A stretch of DNA of 64,000 nt from Rhynchonema sp. JSB1_4 (lineage: Eukaryota > Nematoda > Chromadorea > Monhysterida > Xyalidae), in NCBI GenBank assembly GCA_030248065.1, contig JASAMV010008532.1, forward strand, positions 27,396 to 91,395, read 5' to 3'. The notes under the pieces were generated by a model. It was not told the DNA's origin. It made no database searches and saw nothing but the letters and a program-made list of their open reading frames with translations. This document shows, piece by piece, positions 22,199 through 31,439 of this stretch (its first letter is position 1; each line of letters starts with the position of its first letter). Position numbers and translations under genes: made by a program.

Positions 22199-22443
22199 CC
22201 GTAAAAACCTAAATAGAAGGGGGCTCTATTAACTCACTGACCCCATTTTGGGGGGCTCTATTACGGGGGGGCTCTATTCCGGCGCGGGGGCCTCTATTAA
22301 TTCACTGACCCGAACCTGAAAAATTATTCCCAGAAATACCCCCCAAAAACCCCCAGAAAGGGGTTTGAAAGGATGTCTTTTCGCTTGTAATCGCATTTAT
22401 TCGTGTCTATTCGTCAGTAGGAGGCGTATTATGTGCTCTGAAC
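22199..22443. mobile_element. Mariner-like MITE (CCGTAAAAACC family), left part
   Basis: It starts TA|CCGTAAAAACCTAAATAG and continues with repeated GGGGCTCTATTA words. The rest of the element resumes at 22,880 (GAACAACAAACGTGCATAAA) after the 22,444-22,879 insertion and stops at 22,930, where another element abuts. The intact relative at 30,301-30,734 shows the expected layout. The right terminus is missing. Confidence 0.7.
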
Positions 22444-22879
22444 CAGTGTAGTGGCTGGGGGGGTTGGGGGGGGGATTCCCCCCCCTAAGGAGTAGGTACC
22501 TTGCAACCACCCCTTGGGGGGGGATGGGGGGGGGAAGGGTAGGTACCTTGCAACCACCCCGGAGGGTACCTTGCAACCATCAATTTATGGTTTTTATAGG
22601 CAAAAATGGGTGTTTTTCGACCTCAAAACCCCAAAAATCGCGCGCTCCGCGCGCAAACCTCGATATAATAGGTATTTTGGGGAAATTTTCGGCCAAAATG
22701 CAAAAAAGTACCAATTTTTCGGCCAAATTTGCAGTATAATGCATGCAAAAAACACCCTTTTTTCGGACCTCAGGGGTACCTTGCAACCTCCCGGAGGCTG
22801 GGTAGGGGGGTACCTTGCAACCATCTGGATCCATCCCCCCCCAAGGGTACCTTGCAACCATATGCCTGCCACTACACTG
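22444..22879. mobile_element. hAT-like MITE with CAGTGTAGTGGCTGG ends
   Basis: The ends are CAGTGTAGTGGCTGGGGG and GCCTGCCACTACACTG. Perfect 8-bp duplications CTCTGAAC flank it at 22,436-22,443 and 22,880-22,887. The interior repeats GGTACCTTGCAACCA. The uninterrupted target is visible, reversed, at 30,490-30,497 in the sister mariner-like MITE. Confidence 0.88.
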
Positions 22880-22930
22880 CTCTGAACGAACAACAAACGT
22901 GCATAAATGTACCTGTACACCACTACCAAG

Positions 22931-23314
22931 CAGTGTAGTTCCTGGTCCGGCACGGCGGTTAGTGTACCTTACCTACCCCTTTTTTTCGTGCGGCGGTTAG
23001 TGTACCTCCCTGGGGGGGGAAGGGGGGAAGACCCAAATCCAGGAAAAAGTCGCTTTTTGAGGTAGAAAATTTGACCGATTTTTGGCCCTTTTTGGAAAAA
23101 ATTCTCCATAAAAAGGGTATTTTGGCGAATTTTGACAGCATCGACCTAAAAATCACCCATTTTAGGCCTAAAAATGTCCATTTTAGGCCTAAAAATGCCT
23201 ATTTTGGGCAAAAATTGAGGCGGTTAGTGTACCTGGCGCGGCGGTTAGTGTACTAGTGTACCTTGGTCGCGGCGGTTAGAGTACCTTAGGGGGGACCCCC
23301 CAGGAACTACACTG
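22931..23314. mobile_element. hAT-like MITE with CAGTGTAGTTCCTGG ends, mismatched flanks
   Basis: The ends are CAGTGTAGTTCCTGGTCCGG and CCAGGAACTACACTG. The interior has GCGGCGGTTAGTGTACC and TTTTAGGCCTAAAAATG repeats. The flanks CTACCAAG and CGACCCGG do not match, so one end has been exchanged or deleted. Confidence 0.75.
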
Positions 23315-23400
23315 CGACCCGGGACCCGGCCCGGCCCGATTGCGCCCTTTGCCCTGAGCCCCAGCCAGAAAGACCAATACCTATGCACATTTCTCATGTC

Positions 23401-24214
23401 CAGTGTAGTTCCTGGGGGGGAGGGGGGTCCCCTCCTCGGGTTCGTCTGTTCCCCCTCCATGGTACGCCTGCCCCACTGTTCCCCCTCCGGGTACGTCTGC
23501 TCCCCCAATTTTTACCTAAAATAGGCAAATTTTGGCCTAAAATAGGCATTTTTAATTTTAGGCATAAAATGAGTGATTCTTCGGTCAATGTCGTCAAAAA
23601 TCGCCAAAATACCCTTTTTATTGAAATTTTTTTCCTAAAAGGGGCAAAAATGAGCCAAATTTTCGACCTCAAAAAATGACTTTTCTCCAAATCTGGGTCC
23701 TCCCCCCCAGGTGGGTACCGTATTGTCGGAAATAGAACCCGGGGGGCCTATTTTTTCACTGGGGTCGGGGGGTTCAATTTATGGGGGGTCAATTATTGGG
23801 GGGTTATATTTTTCATTTGGCCCCCCGACGAAAAAAATCATTGTTAATAATGCCCCTAAAAATGGCTTGTTTTCGGTATTTTCTAACTTTAACAGCGGCT
23901 ATTATGCTTAAAAAGCTGTATTCTGTTGTGTACGCAAGCTTAAACAACGTTTGACATTGACACAACAACACAGCCTTACCGTACCACTAATCTGTGGTAC
24001 GGCGAAGGTTGGGGTGGGGTTCTATTCTATTAATGGGGGGTCAATTAATGGGGGGTTCTATTTTTGATTTCGAGCCATTTAGGGCGGTTCAATTAATGGG
24101 GGGGGGTCAATTAATGGGGGGTTCTATTTCCGACAATACGGTACGTACGTCTGTTCCCCCTCCGAAAAAAAAGGGGGTACCGCCTGTTCCCCCTCCGGAC
24201 CAGGAACTACACTG
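23401..24214. mobile_element. hAT-like MITE (CAGTGTAGTTCCTGG) carrying a nested mariner-like MITE
   Basis: CAGTGTAGTTCCTGGGGGG and CCAGGAACTACACTG form the ends. Perfect 8-bp duplications CTCATGTC lie at 23,393-23,400 and 24,215-24,222. Interior GTTCCCCCTCCGGGTACGTCTG words are interrupted by the element at 23,718-24,141. Confidence 0.88.
23718..24141. mobile_element. Mariner-like MITE with CCGTATTGTCGGAAATAG ends
   Basis: CCGTATTGTCGGAAATAGAA is mirrored by TTCTATTTCCGACAATACGG, with TA on both sides (23,716-23,717 and 24,142-24,143). The interior has GGGGGGTCAATTAATGG-type words parallel to those of the CCGTAAAAACC family, so the two families are related. It is nested in 23,401-24,214. Confidence 0.78.
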
Positions 24215-24293
24215 CTCATGTCCACGCCTAATTTAAAGCCTGAAACGAGACCTGAACACAATTAGGATACGGCGGTTTCGCGTCAGTTGGATT

Positions 24294-24706
24294 CAGTGTA
24301 GTTCCTGGTCCGGCGCGGCGGTTAGTGTACCTACCCCTTTTTTCCGTGCGGCGGTTAGTGTACCTCCCTGGGGGGGGAGGAAGGGTGGGGGGGGGTGGGG
24401 GGAAGACCCAAAATCAGGAAAAAGTCACTTTTTGAGGTAGAAAATTTGACCGATTTTTTACCTTTTTTTGGAAAAAATTCTCCATAAAAAGGGTATTTTG
24501 GCGACTTTTGACAACATTGACCTAAAAATCACCCATTTCAGGCCTAAAAATGCCCATTTTAGGCCTAAAAATGTCTATTTTGGGCAAAAATTGAGGCGGT
24601 TAGTGTACCTGGCGCGGCGGTTAGTGTACTAGTGTACCTTGGTCGCGGCGGTTAGTGTACCTTAGGGGGGGGACCCCCCCCTCCCCCCCCCCCAGGAACT
24701 ACACTG
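24294..24706. mobile_element. hAT-like MITE (CAGTGTAGTTCCTGG), intact copy
   Basis: The ends are CAGTGTAGTTCCTGGTCCGG and CCAGGAACTACACTG, with perfect 8-bp duplications GTTGGATT at 24,286-24,293 and 24,707-24,714. The interior matches 22,931-23,314 closely. No ORF is present. Confidence 0.9.
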
Positions 24707-25279
24707 GTTGGATTGGATTCCGTTTGTGTGAATTCTATCTCCGCATCCGCATCGCGTCAACCAGAGATCGGAAACGGGCCGGCCCGGGTACCGATCCGGG
24801 CCGCGATTTTGGAGTTGGTCGACCGGGCCGGGCCGGGCCGGAGATTTGGGGGGACCGGGCCGGGCCGGGCCGAGCAGCCCGGCCCGGTATGCCTAAATTT
24901 GAACGAAATTACCATTTTTTGAACCAAAATTTTCAAAATTTTTGCGCTTCGCGCAATAACATTTCCTAGTTCTTGATCTTTTCAGTCATCGTTTTGAAGA
25001 AAGAAGCAGTAGCTACCCATACCCAGGCCTTTGCTTTGCAGCAATCAACCTACTACTGTACCACCAAAAAAGCCTGCCTGCAATCAACCAGAGGTCGCAA
25101 TCGGGCCGGCCCGAGCTCGGGCCGGGCCGGGCCGGGCCGCGATTTTGGGCTTTTGGCTCGGGCCGGGCCGGGCACCCCGGCCCGAAGCTTCTGAAGTGAC
25201 TTATTTTACTGAAAAAGTGGGGTTCTTTTGTCAAAAATACTAAAATTTCTGACGGATTCAGCAAGTCAGTGATCAGTAT

Positions 25280-25864
25280 TAGGCCTGGGCACAATACCAC
25301 TTTTGACACCCAATACCAATACCAATACCGGCCCTGTACCAATACCCAATACCCAATACCAATACCAAATTGGTGACCCAATACCAATACCCAATACCAA
25401 TACCGGGTGAGACCCAATACCAATACCAATACCCAATACCAGATCAATACTACTGAAGTGCCTGGTATTGGGTTTGGTATTGGGTTGGTATTGGTATTGA
25501 GTATTGGGTATTGGGTTGGTATTGGTATTGGGTATTGGGTATTGGTCTTAGTATTGGTTTGGTATTGGGTTTTTGGTCTGGTATTGGGTTGGTATTGGGT
25601 TTGGTATTGGTTTGGTATTGGGTTTTGAGTCAGGTATTGGGTTTGGTATTGGTTTGGTATTGGGTTTTTCTGGATTAGTATTGGGTATTGGTTTTGACCC
25701 AATACCTGGGCAAACCCAATACCAATACCAATACCGGGCCAGCTTCAATACCAATACCCAATACCCAATACCAGAATTAGACCCAATACCAATACCAAGC
25801 ACTGGTATTGGTATTGGTATTGGGTGGTATTGGTATTGGGTATTGGGTATTGTGCCCACCCATA
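25280..25864. mobile_element. hAT-like MITE full of CCAATACC repeats, nested level 3
   Basis: The ends are TAGGCCTGGGCACAATACC and, reversed, TATGGGTGGGCACAATACC. Perfect duplications ATCAGTAT lie at 25,272-25,279 and 25,865-25,872. The interior is almost wholly a degenerate CCCAATA / TATTGGG array in both orientations, giving long spurious open frames on either strand. Confidence 0.88.
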
Positions 25865-25876
25865 ATCAGTATTGTC

Positions 25877-26188
25877 CACTGGTGTGGCTACCCAGCCGTG
25901 CAATCAACGTACTGTACCACCAGAAAGGCCTGCAATCAACCTACCTACTGCACCGGCCGAGCTTGGGGCGGGGAACAAAATTTTTTGTCTAAATTTAGAT
26001 GAAAATGTACTCCAAAACCCTCATTACGCGCGCAGCGCGCGATTTTTCGATTATTTGGAGTAAAAAATATCGATTTTATACCATTTTGAGCCAAAAATAG
26101 CAACCTGTACCAGCCGGGGGGCGGCGACCTACCTACTGTACCAGGATGGCGCGTCATCTACCTTACCTACCCCCCAGCCACACCATTG
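25877..26188. mobile_element. hAT-like MITE with CACTGGTGTGGC ends, adjacent level-3 insertion
   Basis: The ends are CACTGGTGTGGCTACCC and GCCACACCATTG. Perfect duplications GTATTGTC lie at 25,869-25,876 and 26,189-26,196. Its left duplication overlaps by four bases the right duplication of 25,280-25,864, so the two insertions used neighbouring targets in one sequence. The core holds the palindrome GCGCGCAGCGCGCG. A related end lies at 21,894-21,905. Confidence 0.88.
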
Positions 26189-27061
26189 GTATTGTCTATC
26201 TGGCGACTTTTTCATGGAAAACAATGAATTTTCAACCAAAAAAATAGATTCAAAAATCGCAAAAATTATGACAAAAATTGGGTTAAAATCTGAGCCAAAA
26301 ATTCGGGCCGGGCCGGGCCGGGCCGGAGATTTGGGGGTTCGGGCCGGGCCGGGCCGAAGATTTGGGGGTACGGGTCGGGCCGGGCCGGGCCGGAGATTTG
26401 GGGACTCGGGCCGGGCCGGGCCGGCCAAACCCGGCCCGATTGCGACCTCTGCAATCAACCTACCTACTGTAGTACCGACCGGCCGAGCTGGGGGGAGTCG
26501 TCCGGGAATTTATGTCTACATATTGATGAGAATGTACTCTTAAGCGCTAATTTCGCGCGTCACGCGCGATTTTTCGCCTATATGGAGTGAAAAATACCGA
26601 TTTTAAACCATTTTGAGCAAAAATTATACCATACCTACTACACTACTGTACCAACCGGGGCGGCGACTTACGTACTGCATCAGGATGGCGCGTCAATCTA
26701 CCTACCTACCCTTCCCCCCAGCCCCAGCTGTACCAACCAGTGAAAACAAGTATTCTGCAGAAAATTTTCGAATTTTTTTCAGCTTTTTGGACTTTTTTAG
26801 TTTTCAGCCCTTGAAAATTGGCTGACCGGGCCGGGCCGGGCCGACCTCAAGCCAAAACGGGCCGGGCCGGGCCGACCTGCAGCCCTCCACCGGGCCGGGC
26901 CGGGCCGGACTTTTCGCCGACCGGGCCGGGCCGACTTTACCCGGCCCGTTTCCGATCTCTGGCGTCAACTGTTGTGAAATAAAAAAGAGGAGTTAAAAAT
27001 CTTTGGAAAATCATCCACGCCTATAAAAGGCAGAAAACGGCGTTTTGAGGCCAGCCGCTTC

Positions 27062-27177
27062 AGATTACGTTTAAGCCCAAGCCCAAGAAGCCTAGGCGTA
27101 GGCCTAAGCCTAAGCCTAGGCCTAAGCCTAAGCCAAAGCCTAAGCCCAAGCCTAAGGCTAAGCTCAAGAAAACAAAC
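27062..27177. repeat. Degenerate hexamer array of (TTAGGC)n type
   Basis: On the plus strand the unit is AAGCCT/AAGCCC/AGGCCT, so the minus strand reads TTAGGC and variants for about 115 bp. It encodes a spurious Leu-Gly repeat. Shorter, more degenerate runs occur at 40,918-40,975 and 44,488-44,532. Confidence 0.65.
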
Positions 27178-27304
27178 AAAAAATGATGGCTATGTTTTGA
27201 CATCCCAACCCCGATTTCACTGTTATAAACACTATTTCTCATCATTTTGTGCATGTATAAATTAGTTTTAACCAAAAAAGCCAAAACAAACAAAAAATTT
27301 CACC

Positions 27305-27378
27305 GGCGCCGGCGGGACTCGAACCAGCGGTCCCACAGGCACGAGTCCAACGCCTTCGCCGCTGAGCTAGCGAACCGA
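27305..27378 (-). repeat. tRNA-like sequence (pseudo-tRNA or SINE head)
   Basis: On the minus strand there is an A-box-like TAGCTCAGCGG and a B-box GGTTCGAGTCC about 40 bases later, with TTGGACTCGTG where an anticodon arm should be. The acceptor and anticodon stems do not pair properly, so it is a pseudogene or a tRNA-derived SINE head rather than a functional tRNA. CTCGTGC would place CGT as anticodon if it were intact. Confidence 0.45.
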
Positions 27379-28068
27379 CACACACTGCCGTCTAGCCGCT
27401 GCTACTTATATCTAGCGCTGCTGCTGTCTAATACACACACGTGTATTAATTAATGCACACACAGCCAGCTGCGTGTAACGGTTAAACCTGATGATCAAGG
27501 GCACCTGGATGATTTTCCAAAGATTTTTATCTCCTAATGAAATAAAAAGAAATTAAAAATTTGCTATGAGCCATGTTCGATTAAATTTATTTATCCCGGT
27601 GTTCACGGCACTCTCATACTGCACCAGACCGAACCCGGGGTCCACTCCCCAATGATGTGGTGAACCGATTCAGCTAGTTAATTCACCCAGTGCTCTCAGA
27701 CAGATTTACCACTCTTGTTTTGCCATAATGATTGATGCCGACTGCTTAATTCGACCAGAAAAATTAATCAAATGAACATTCACTGCTTCAGTTTTGTTTC
27801 TTCTCATACAATAATATATTTGTCATTTGGGCTCCTGTGACAATCATCCTCTTGAATGAGCTACGCTACATTTTAAATTTAACGTCAGTCATATTCTGCA
27901 AGAAGGTCTTCTATTTAGCACAGAATCACATTTGGTTTGGCAACGACTGTCTGTATCTTTGTAACTGTAGTTGCTTGTGACACGTTTTCCAGAATTTGAT
28001 CACAGCCACAAAAATCAGTATTTGGTTTCATAATTTATACTTTTTTCGTTGTTCTTGTTTGTGGTTTT
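27379..28068. other. Gene-free spacer downstream of the glycine-rich gene
   Basis: No coding or repeat structure is recognisable. The right part (27,540-28,068) is AT-rich and probably holds the 3' UTR and polyadenylation region of the minus-strand gene at 28,069-29,496. Confidence 0.4.
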
Positions 28069-29496
28069 TTATTTCGGTCCCATGTACATCGACGTTGTTC
28101 CTGTGCCGCCGACGCCACCACCTTGAAAATCAGGCGCCATGTATGTATGGTGGAATTACGGTATTACGATGGCAGGGTTACGGTACCTGGCTTTGTTTGT
28201 GCCTGAGCGAGCGATCCACCGGGTGTCATGTACACCGACGTCGCCGCGCCACCTTGGCCGCCACCGAAGAATTGTTGTTGTGGTTGACTGGTTGATGCCG
28301 GGGCTGTAGGGAGAGGGGAACATAAAATGTAGTAAAAAGTCATTGAAAAGAAAAAATCCACTCCCTCTTACCAGCCATGGCCGTCTTCATGTTCAGACCA
28401 CTGACGCCGCCCGTTGTTGACGCTGCAAGAATATGGAAGATTTGAACATCCAAACGAAGTCAATGTCCATCTCAATCTAATTTCATTCCCCAAATCTTAC
28501 CCATTCCTGGCATGGCCGTTTTCAGATTCCCGCCGCCGCCGCCCATTTGCGAAGCTGAAAAAATTGAAAAGCCGAAGTTTTACGTTCTCGGGTTGTTCAT
28601 ACTCAGTTCTCAGTTCTTCGCTTACCCATTCCAGGCATTGCCGTTTTCACCCCGGAGTCGGTTGGCATTCCCGTCACTGAAATCACATTCGAAATTGAAA
28701 AAATATGTATACCCATTAAATGTTTGAGTTTGAACCCACAATAACCAAAATTACTGTGGTCGCTTACCCATTCCGGGCATCGCTGTTTTCATAGCACTTT
28801 CAGACGCGGTGCCTGGATAGGTCGGTATGTGGGGTGATTGGGTCTAAATTTATGGGAAAATTGTGAAACGCCGCAATGTCCCTAACCGGCTCCGCCTCCA
28901 CCACCGGCGGTTTTGTAGTAGTTGCAGCACTGGCATTCACCACAGGGCACAGCACGACTTGCTGGAATGATGAATCATAATTTTTTTATCTCAGTTTGAG
29001 CCGCGATTTCTCATTTTTACATCAGAACCTGTTAGCGCCACACCACCTCCGCCACCGCTGCCGCCGCCACCATAACTTCCGGCCGCCATGTACACCGACG
29101 TCAGACCACCCGCACCTGGATGGGCTCACAAAATGAGATGAAATTTGGATCCGTGAATATTTGTTGACAGTTGCTGTCAGCGCAGCCAGTCCTAACAAGC
29201 ACAAATGGACCCAACTGGCGGCGGCTACCGTAAGCCGAAGTTTGCAGCCGGTCAAAAATACTGCGCTTTTATCGACGGTTATCAAAGCTCAGTGTAAATA
29301 GTGTTCGGACGAATGAACTTGCGGGTCGTACCTCCGCGCATCTCTTTTTCAATGACTTACAGGTCTTACAATGACTTCAAGTTACGAGACTCCCTCCGAC
29401 CACCTAACCTCCGGGCGCCAAGCCTCCGCCAGCAGCAGGAACGGCACCGCTATATGAACCACCTCCACCCGGTTGCATGTAGACTGATTGAGCCAT
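28069..29496 (-). CDS. Glycine-rich modular protein encoded by small phase-1 exons
   Basis: Nine exons (minus strand): 29496-29409, 29115-29029, 28961-28887, 28812-28768, 28676-28626, 28554-28501, 28422-28372, 28303-28187 and 28121-28069. They total 621 bp (206 aa plus stop). Every intron is phase 1 and every internal exon is a multiple of three (87, 75, 45, 51, 54, 51, 117). Four exons of 45-54 bp each end in a KTAMPGMG-type module (KTAMPGMG three times, then KTAMAG); the 75-bp exon ends YYKTAGGGGGAG and carries a CGECQCC cysteine cluster. Four S-(V/M)-Y-M motifs occur: MAQSVYMQPGGG at the start, LTSVYMAAGS, TSVYMTPGGS, and TTSMYMGPK at the end. There is no signal peptide or membrane segment. 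The exon-module style recalls micro-exon genes of parasitic flatworms, but those are usually secreted and have smaller exons. The family is not recognised. Confidence 0.8.
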
Positions 29497-30117
29497 GATG
29501 CTGATGATGATTGGATTTAGAGTCAGTTTAGTTGATGGAGCAAGATCAATCGGGAATCAGTCGACGAAAGAAACGAAGAATGAAATGAATGAATGTTAAT
29601 GTGACCCAATCCTTGCCATTTTATTTTGTGCTTGATGCTTTCGTCTTCTTTTCGCTTGCGTAAAATCAATGATGAATCCACCCACAATGCTATCAATAAC
29701 CTGTTGCTGCAGCGATTGAGCTCCAATGATTTTGTGGCAATTTGTAGTGTGCTTTTGGTGAAATCAGTCAACTGAAAACTTCCTTTTACCTAGATCGTCG
29801 TTCAGATGAATTTACTCACTTTCTCTTCACATTGTAGTGATGCTCTTTGTTTTGATTTGTTGCGTTCCAAACATGCATGAACTGCTCGGAGTTGCCGAAT
29901 AGCCACATTTATAGATTTTTTCTGAACAATTTCACGCACGCATTTATTCATTTATGAAAATGCGTCACGAATTAATCGCCGCCGCAATCGCAAACTCACG
30001 TTCACGTGAGCTGGTGCAGTCGCCGTCATACGGTCTATTCGCGTCAAGGAAAATTTCGGCCGGCCGGCGGCGGTAAAGAAAAAAACGAAAACTTTACTAG
30101 CAGTAGCAGTGGAAATC
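29497..30117. other. Upstream region of the glycine-rich gene
   Basis: Its promoter should lie here. No other gene is seen. The 82-codon minus-strand frame at 29,523-29,771 has no recognisable domain. Confidence 0.4.
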
Positions 30118-30176
30118 AGAGATCGGAAACGGGCCGGGTAAAGTCGGCGCGGCCCGGCCCGGTGGAGGGCTGCAGG
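30118..30176. mobile_element. Left end of a second CAGAGATCGG hAT-like element
   Basis: CAGAGATCGGAAACGGGCC begins here, and the following GTGGAGGGCTGCAGG matches (inverted) 26,880-26,900 of the 24,762-26,961 element. The sequence is interrupted by 30,177-32,835 and resumes at 32,836. The far end is truncated near 33,506 at the tamalin gene. Confidence 0.75.
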
Positions 30177-30300
30177 CATAGTGGTGGCAGGGGGGTTGGT
30201 GGGTTACCCCCCTCCAGTGGTGTGGGTGGGGGGGGGCACGGGGGGCTTACCCCCCCCTAGTATCCGGTATCCGGTATCTTGATTTTTTCACCCAGGGGTA

Positions 30301-30734
30301 CCGTAAAAACCTAAATACAGCCCCCCCCCCCCGGAATAGAGCCCCCCGTAATACAGCCCCCCCCACAACCGGACACTGAATTAATAGCCCCCCCCCGGAA
30401 TAGAGCCCCCCCAAAGTAACATCCCCTATACTGTAGTGTATTAAGGCTTGATAGTGGTGTACAGGTACATTTATGCACGTTTGTTGTTTGTTCAGAGCAC
30501 ATAATACGCCTCCTATTGACGAATAGACACGAATAAATGCGGTTGCAAGCGAAAAAACATCCTTTCAAACCCGTTTTTAGGGGTTTTTGGGGCTTTTTCT
30601 GGGAACAATTTTTCAGGTTCGGGTCAGTGAATTAATAGAGGCCCCCCCGGAATAGAGCCCCCCCCGTAATAGAGCCCCCCCAAAATGGGGTCAGTGAGTT
30701 AATAGAGCCCCCCCTTCTATTTAGGTTTTTACGG
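30301..30734. mobile_element. Mariner-like MITE (CCGTAAAAACC family), full length
   Basis: CCGTAAAAACCTAAATACAG on the left is mirrored by TTCTATTTAGGTTTTTACGG on the right, with TA at 30,299-30,300 and 30,735-30,736. The inverted arm at 32,749-32,750 shows the same target (GGATACCCCTGGG) without the insert. The interior has GGGGCTCTATT words and a unique segment CATTTATGCACGTTTGTTG shared with 22,888-22,920. Confidence 0.85.
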
Positions 30735-31439
30735 TATCCGGTATCCTGACTTTTTGTCCAGGGGTATCCTACCCTAAAATTTTTCCGAAAACCGTAAAAA
30801 TCGCCCATTTTTACCTCCAAAATGCTCAAAATCGCTTGCTGGCGCAAGCATAACCCCCAAAATGACCATTTTTTGCGCTTTCAACACCGATTTTGCTCAA
30901 TTTTCCTCTAAAAAATTGACCTTTTTTTGAACAACCCCCCCTGGGTATCCGAGATTTTTTATTTTAGGGAGCAACCCCCCCCCCCCCTGGTATCCGAGAT
31001 TTTTCATTTTGGGTATCCGGTATCCGAAAATTTTGGATTTTGGGTATCCGGTATCCTGACTTTTTGATTTCCCAACGACACCACTGCCCCCCTCTCAGTA
31101 CTTACCTTACCTACCACAAAACCCGGAGGGGGGTGTGGAGGGGGGGGTTGAGTGCTTACCTCTCACAACCCCAAATCATACCTCTCACAAGCAATTTTAT
31201 ACCTTTTTACGGCAACCCATAATACCTATTTTTAGGCGATTTTCGGCGAAAATTTGGAAAAAGCACTATTTTTACCTCATTTTTTGGCCAAAATTGTATC
31301 ACAAAACGGTGTTTTTTCACGTTTTTGGGTGACCGAAATCATACCTCTCACGCTTCCGGTCCCAACCCCGCATCATACTTACCTCCCACACATGGGCCTG
31401 CCACTACACTGGCCAGTGGTGTCGTTGGGAAATCAAAAA

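Larger units (their letters stand above)
25089..26451. mobile_element. hAT-like element with CAGAGGTCGC ends, nested level 2
   Basis: The ends are CAGAGGTCGCAATCGGGCC and GGCCCGATTGCGACCTCTG, with perfect duplications CAATCAAC at 25,081-25,088 and 26,452-26,459. The internal backbone (GCAAGTCAGTGATCAGTATT then GTCTATCTGGCGACTTTTTC) is split by the two elements that follow. A non-nested relative is at 48,969-49,203. Confidence 0.92.
24762..26961. mobile_element. hAT-like element with CAGAGATCGG ends, outermost of four nested elements
   Basis: The left end is CAGAGATCGGAAACGGGCC and the right end GGCCCGTTTCCGATCTCTG. Perfect 8-bp duplications GCGTCAAC lie at 24,754-24,761 and 26,962-26,969. 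Its own sequence is rich in GGGCCGGGCC runs. It has no transposase ORF, and the 1.36 kb element at 25,089-26,451 sits inside it. Part of a second, inverted copy spans 30,118-30,176 and 32,836-33,506. Confidence 0.92.

Noticed and set aside
25013..25859. Long minus and plus frames (up to 229 codons) rich in Asn-Pro-Ile or Gly-Ile-Gly-Tyr
   Set aside because: They arise from the CCAATACC/GGTATTGG array of the nested hAT-like element, not from coding selection.
27305..27378. Functional tRNA gene
   Set aside because: A and B boxes are present but acceptor and anticodon stems do not pair; a pseudo-tRNA or SINE is more likely.
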